Positions 60,209 through 64,000 of a stretch of 64,000 nucleotides of DNA are shown here, one piece after another. The stretch's first letter is position 1, and each line of letters begins with the position of its first letter. Source of the stretch: Streptomyces anulatus (lineage in GTDB: Bacteria > Actinomycetota > Actinomycetes > Streptomycetales > Streptomycetaceae); the NCBI RefSeq assembly GCF_000721175.1, contig NZ_JOEZ01000014.1, positions 76,676 to 140,675 on the forward strand, given 5' to 3'. Made by a program: the position numbers and the translations under genes. The notes under the pieces were generated by a model that saw nothing but the letters and a program-made list of their open reading frames with translations, was not told where the DNA came from and did not search any database.

Positions 60209-61355
60209 GCCGACCACCGGCCCGACCCGCCCGCCCGAGTCGGCCATCACCCCGACCCGCCCACTGGTACGGGTCACAGGCGCGGCACGCCACGCGTGGG
60301 CGCTGCTGACAGACCGCCCCCTCTCCCTCTACGCCGTATCGGTCCTGCGCATCGGATACGGCCTGCTCTATCTGGTCTTCCTGCTGCGCGAGTTCCCCCA
60401 CCGCGACGCGATCTGGGGCCCCGGCTCCCCGTGGACACCGGACCTGGCCCGGCAGCTCTTCGACCAGACCGGGTGGGTCAGCGTGCTGACCCTCTCCGAC
60501 AGCCGCCTCTACTTCGAACTCTGTTACGGGGCCGCGCTCGTCGTCAGCGTCCTGTTCCTGCTGGGCTGGCGGACCCGCGCGGTCTCCGTGCTCTTCGCCG
60601 TCGTGGTGGCCTCGTTCCACGCAAGGTCGATCTTCATGACGGACGGCGGCGACAACCTCGTCCTGCTGATGGCGCTCTACCTCGTCCTCACGGCGTCCGG
60701 CCGCCGCTGGTCCCTGGACGCCAGGAGGGCCCGCCGCACCCCCGCCGGCCGACGACGCCTGCCCGCGCTTCCGCCCCAACTCGGCGAAGCACGCGCCACC
60801 TTGGTCACGACAGTGCACAACTGCGGGCTCCTCTTGATCGGCGTCCAGGTCTGCTTCCTCTACGGGGCCGCCGGCCTCTACAAGGTCCAGGGCGGCACCT
60901 GGGGAGCCGGAACCGCGCTGCACTACGTCCTCAACCTCGACCTCTTCCAGCCGTGGCCCGCGCTCTCGCACTGGGCGGACGAGCAGGTACTCGCCATCGC
61001 GGTCGTCGGCTACCTGACCGTGCTCCTCCAGGTCGCCTTCCCGTTCGTGCTGTTCGGCAGGCTCAAGTACCCGGTCCTGACGATGCTGCTCGGGATGCAC
61101 ATCGGCATCGCGGTGCTCATGGGTCTGCCGCTGTTCTCCGGCGCGATGATCATCGCCGACGCGGTGTTCCTGCCCGACCGCTTCTGGGTCGCGGCCGGGA
61201 GGCTGGCCCGGCGGGCTCTCGGACGTACGGAAGAGGCGCAGCCCGAACCGGCGGGGGCACCGGAAGTCTCCGGGGCGCTGGATGACGCGGGGACGCCACG
61301 AGGCGCGGTGCCGCAGCAGGGCAGCCCCGTGTCACCCGTGCGCGACCGTCCTTAG
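60201..61355 (+). CDS. HTTM-domain membrane protein (vitamin K-dependent carboxylase-like)
   Basis: 384 residues with about seven to eight membrane helices. HTTM features: LYAVSVLRIGYGLLYLVFLL, a FHARSIFMTDGGDNLVLLMA segment with conserved His/Arg/Asp, and YGAAGLYKVQGGTWGAGTAL. Helical HTTM domains are related to the vitamin K-dependent gamma-carboxylase membrane part, but bacterial members with a DUF5819 partner have no proven reaction. The ATG at 60201 overlaps the DUF5819 stop. The Pro/Glu-rich tail of 50 residues is cytoplasmic or disordered. Confidence 0.9.
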   Translation: MPEPTTGPTRPPESAITPTRPLVRVTGAARHAWALLTDRPLSLYAVSVLRIGYGLLYLVFLLREFPHRDAIWGPGSPWTPDLARQLFDQTGWVSVLTLSDSRLYFELCYGAALVVSVLFLLGWRTRAVSVLFAVVVASFHARSIFMTDGGDNLVLLMALYLVLTASGRRWSLDARRARRTPAGRRRLPALPPQLGEARATLVTTVHNCGLLLIGVQVCFLYGAAGLYKVQGGTWGAGTALHYVLNLDLFQPWPALSHWADEQVLAIAVVGYLTVLLQVAFPFVLFGRLKYPVLTMLLGMHIGIAVLMGLPLFSGAMIIADAVFLPDRFWVAAGRLARRALGRTEEAQPEPAGAPEVSGALDDAGTPRGAVPQQGSPVSPVRDRP

Positions 61356-61376
61356 AGCGCGGGACCGTACCCCCGT

Positions 61377-61408
61377 CGGCCTGCGGTCCGCCGTCCGCCC
61401 GCAGGCCG
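61377..61408. terminator. Stem-loop after the HTTM gene
   Basis: A perfect 10-bp stem, CGGCCTGCGG (61377-61386) with CCGCAGGCCG (61399-61408), and a 12-base loop, 21 bases past the HTTM stop. The remaining gap to 61574 shows nothing recognisable. Confidence 0.65.
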
Positions 61409-61574
61409 GCGATCCGCCGGGTGGACGCTCTCGGTCGACGGCGACGAACCGGTGCCCTCCGTGGGCGATCCACCGCGCCGGAGCGGCGTGGGCCACCGCC
61501 GGTACGAACGCCGGGCCGAGCACTTCATGGCGTTCACATCAGCCGCACCCGGACCTGGCACGCCCGCCTCGCCG

Positions 61575-62786
61575 TCACGTGCACAGGGCGGTATCGAGGA
61601 GCGCGTCGGCATGGCCGGGGCCCTGCTCGGTGGGCGCCCGGTTGGCGGTGACGGCGATCGCAGCGGCGCGGCCGTCATCGGTGGCTGCGGGGCGCGTGGC
61701 GTAGCCGGGGATGTCGCCGCCGTGCCCCCACATCAGGCCGCCGCAGCTCAGCGGCGTACTGGTCAGCCCCAGCCCGAACCGGACGCCGGAATCCGCGAAG
61801 TCACTGTCGGCTATCTCGACGGTGGTGCGCATCTGGGCGAGCTGTGCGGGTGCGAGGAGCTTGCCGCCGAGCAGGGCGTTGAGGAAGCGGTTCAGGTCGC
61901 CGGGGGTGGAGACCAGCTGTCCGGCGGCCCATCCCCAGGAGGGGTCGAGCTCCGTGACGTCCTCCAGCGGCGCCCCGGGCTTCGCCGCGAAGTAGCCCTT
62001 GGGGTGGGCTTTCCGTATGCGCTCCTCGCCCACGCCGGGGAAGTAGGTGTGGCGCAGTCCGATGCGGTCGATGACCCGGTGGGTGATCTGCTCGGCCAGC
62101 GGGCGGCGGGTGACCTTCTCGATGATCAGGCCGGCCAGTATGTAGTTGGTGTTGCTGTACATCCAGCTGGTCCCGGGAGCGAAGTCCGCCTTGTGCGCGA
62201 ACGCCACGTCGAGCAGGGCGCGGGGCTGGACGTAGGTGTGGCGGCCCTCCCCGGCGAGGTTCTCGTCGGTCATGTGGTCGGTGTAGTTGGGCAGTCCGCT
62301 GGTGTGCTGCAGCAACTGGCGCACGGTGATGTGGCGGCCGTCGATGCCCTCGCCCCGCACCAGGTTCGGCAGGTAGTCCTCCACCGGGTCGTCGAGAGCG
62401 ACCTTGCCTTCACCGACCAGCTGGAGGACGACCGTGGCGACGAAGGTCTTGGTGTTGCTCCCGGCCCGTACCTGCCCGTCGACCGGTACCTTCGCTCCGG
62501 TCCTCAGGTCCGCGACGCCGGACGTGTAGTGCCGGGTACGGCCGTCACGGCCGACGGTGGCGGCCAGAGCGGCGGGGTACCTGTCGTCGTGGACCAGGCG
62601 GTCCAGCCCCCGCTGTACGACGCCACCCGGGCCGCGGCCCTGAGGCGCCGCGGACGCGGGCAGCGTGCCGGCCACGGCCAGGGCGGCAGCCATCACGGCC
62701 GCCATCGCGATGCCTCGCCGCCGTCCTCTGCCTGCTGACGGCGACACGGCACGAACACGCCGGACCTGATGCGGACGATCGGTCAT
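61575..62786 (-). CDS. Secreted serine hydrolase (D-Ala-D-Ala carboxypeptidase/beta-lactamase family)
   Basis: 403 residues. A Tat/Sec-like signal peptide with an Arg-rich start (about 1-47) precedes the catalytic domain: RAGSNTKTFVATVV (Ser-x-x-Lys), MYSNTNYILAGLI (Tyr-x-Asn) and WGHGGDIPGYATR (His-x-Gly). It is close in layout to the protein at 56366, including WGWAAGQLVSTPGDL against WAWAAGAMISDLHDL. It probably acts on peptidoglycan stems or D-amino-acid substrates outside the cell. ATG 62786 is preceded by AGGAGGG at good spacing. Confidence 0.92.
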   Translation of the reverse strand: MTDRPHQVRRVRAVSPSAGRGRRRGIAMAAVMAAALAVAGTLPASAAPQGRGPGGVVQRGLDRLVHDDRYPAALAATVGRDGRTRHYTSGVADLRTGAKVPVDGQVRAGSNTKTFVATVVLQLVGEGKVALDDPVEDYLPNLVRGEGIDGRHITVRQLLQHTSGLPNYTDHMTDENLAGEGRHTYVQPRALLDVAFAHKADFAPGTSWMYSNTNYILAGLIIEKVTRRPLAEQITHRVIDRIGLRHTYFPGVGEERIRKAHPKGYFAAKPGAPLEDVTELDPSWGWAAGQLVSTPGDLNRFLNALLGGKLLAPAQLAQMRTTVEIADSDFADSGVRFGLGLTSTPLSCGGLMWGHGGDIPGYATRPAATDDGRAAAIAVTANRAPTEQGPGHADALLDTALCT

Positions 62787-63261
62787 GGAGAACCCTCCTG
62801 GTGCAACCGCTGGATGCTTCGGAAATCCCGATGCGTCCAGCCTGCGGGCTCAAGATCGATCCATCGATCCGGGCAGCGGGCCCATGCACGGTAGGGCTAC
62901 CCCCCCTCGTCGGCGGGCCCGTTCACGACGAAGGCCCGGGCAAGGTCCACAGCCGCGGAGCACCGTCATACCGGTTCTCCGCGGAGCTCCCCTGCTTCGA
63001 AGGGGGGCGGGGCAGGTCGGTTCACCGCCGCGGAGAAGGCGGGCCCCGACGGGCGCGCCGGGGTGCGGTATCAGCGCCGACCTGTCGCCACGCGTTGATC
63101 ACCTGTGCGCAGGTCACCGGCCGGAGCCGACGCTCTCTCCGGCACCCCGGCCACCCCGGCCCCGCCGCGACCACGAACAGCCCCGTCGTGGGGTCCGGCC
63201 GGATCAGGCACTGCGGTTCAGCCCTGCCACCGGCACAACGCGGCGCGATCGATGTACCTGC
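62787..63261. other. 475-base gap without a recognised gene
   Basis: The stretch is open in several frames but shows no codon bias or start that I trust. It contains CGATCCATCGATC near 62851 and an ACCTG-TGC-GCAGGT dyad at 63101-63114 that might be a regulator site. Nothing else is evident. Confidence 0.5.
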
Positions 63262-64000
63262 CTAAGGGGCCTTGAGCATGTCGCGGAGGGCGGCGACGTA
63301 CGCCCCGATGCCGGGGGCGGCGTCGGCCGGTGCCTCGGTGGGGCGGGGCGGGGTCGTCCCCCCGGTCCCGGGCCGGTGGTCGGCGCGGCAGGGGCGGCAG
63401 AGCCCGTCGGGGAGGGCCTCGGGGCGGCCGGGGGCGCCGCACTCGGTGCACTCCACCAGGACGCGGCGGGCGGGGGCCACGCGTGAAGTCCGCTCGGCTG
63501 GCAGCCGGGGCGGGATCTTGTCGGCGAGGCGGCGGCCGACGAAGCGGACCGGGATGTCGACGCGGGCGGGGAGCCCCGCGGTGAGGGCAGAGATCAGGTA
63601 CTCGGCGTCGACGCCCCGGGCGAACCATTCGGCCGCCTGAGCCTCCAGCGCGGCGCAGTCGTCGGCGGACAACGCCAGGCGGTGGTCCCGGCGGCCGAGT
63701 CGGGCCAGGGCGAGGTAGGCGGGGGAGTGGGGTGCTGGCGGAGCCGTGCCCTGGTCCAAGTCGGGCGCGGAGGCGGCGCGGTGTTCCGGTACGGAGACGG
63801 CGGCCGAGGACTCTGCGGGCCCCGCGTGCTCCGGGCCGGCGTCCGCGTGTGGGGGTTCAGGCATCTCCCGGGCGGCTTCTCCGCGAGGAGCCTCCGGCCG
63901 TGCGGGCGGCGGCGGGTCCTCGGCCGGGGCCCAGGGAGGCGGGGGCGCTGTCGCGGGGGCCGGGGTGTCCGGTGCGGAGCTGACGGTCCGGAGAGCCTTC
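63262..64000 (-). CDS. Proline-rich protein with C-terminal zinc-ribbon-like motif (5' end outside window)
   Basis: The frame is open to the right edge; 245 codons are visible, and an internal ATG at 63864 would give 200 residues. The N-terminal half is Pro/Ala-rich. A helical part (about LARLGRRDHRLALSADDCAA and EWFARGVDAEYLISALTAGL) leads to VECTECGAPGRPEALPDGLCRPCR, a four-cysteine zinc-ribbon-like motif, and a short end YVAALRDMLKAP. Similar ends occur in Streptomyces proteins with an N-terminal helix-turn-helix, which would lie beyond the edge; that is an inference. Function unknown. Confidence 0.7.
   Translation of the reverse strand, partial: KALRTVSSAPDTPAPATAPPPPWAPAEDPPPPARPEAPRGEAAREMPEPPHADAGPEHAGPAESSAAVSVPEHRAASAPDLDQGTAPPAPHSPAYLALARLGRRDHRLALSADDCAALEAQAAEWFARGVDAEYLISALTAGLPARVDIPVRFVGRRLADKIPPRLPAERTSRVAPARRVLVECTECGAPGRPEALPDGLCRPCRADHRPGTGGTTPPRPTEAPADAAPGIGAYVAALRDMLKAP

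Overview
The window is very G+C-rich (typically 70-75% by eye), starts many genes with GTG or TTG, and packs genes into operons with 4-base stop/start overlaps. Together with a ten-gene actinomycete gas-vesicle cluster, a conservon (cvn) operon, many TetR regulators and a type VII-type polymorphic toxin locus, this points to a Streptomyces chromosome or a close relative. No rRNA, tRNA, CRISPR array, prophage or insertion sequence was found. About 60 genes are described; the first (a NarL-class sensor kinase) and the last (a proline-rich, zinc-ribbon-like protein) run off the ends.

Layout. 1-2.4 kb: sensor kinase and response regulator pair, then a CPBP membrane protease. 2.5-6.4 kb: TetR regulator divergent from a family-3 beta-glucosidase, then another TetR. 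6.5-8.8 kb: SGNH hydrolase, a membrane-anchored secreted protein, a PPOX/F420 enzyme. 8.9-11.7 kb: TetR regulator divergent from a DrrAB-like ABC exporter, with three operator-like sites spaced exactly 21 bp apart. 11.7-14.7 kb: acetyltransferase, VOC protein divergent from a WYL regulator, methyltransferase. 14.8-21.2 kb: gas-vesicle operon gvpO-A-F-G-Y-Z-J-L-S-K followed by an Asp23 protein. 21.3-23.6 kb: DUF4259, Uma2-family nuclease, serC. 23.7-29.2 kb (minus strand): conservon cvnA-B-C-D with two P450 genes, one lacking the EXXR motif. 29.4-34.3 kb: large FAD/Fe-S dehydrogenase, LysR regulator, EamA exporter. 34.3-35.0 kb: PIN toxin/ribbon-helix-helix antitoxin with a perfect 30-bp palindrome. 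35.4-46.0 kb: acyl-CoA catabolic operon (DinB-like protein, AtuA-type protein, biotin-dependent carboxylase beta and alpha, acyl-CoA dehydrogenase, CoA ligase, enoyl-CoA hydratase, TetR). 46.0-50.6 kb (minus strand): WXG-type polymorphic toxin with a papain-like C-terminal domain, its Imm35-type immunity protein, and a 433-residue protein that appears to be two fused immunity plus dead-toxin-like units. 51.2-56.4 kb: one giant 1,710-residue protein. 56.4-62.8 kb: two serine hydrolases flanking an ice-binding-like secreted protein, a DUF5819 protein and an HTTM membrane protein.

How the genes work together. The gvp genes encode three GvpA-family shell-type proteins (A, J, S), two GvpF/L proteins, and the accessory proteins G, K, O, Y and Z. 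GvpA, Y and Z all carry long acidic then basic tails. The conservon is a membrane-associated kinase-like/G-protein module with six overlapping genes. The acyl-CoA operon reads as activation, dehydrogenation, carboxylation and hydration of a branched or terpenoid acid. The toxin locus is the most promising place for something undescribed, because toxin-like folds seem to have been recruited into the neighbouring immunity protein.
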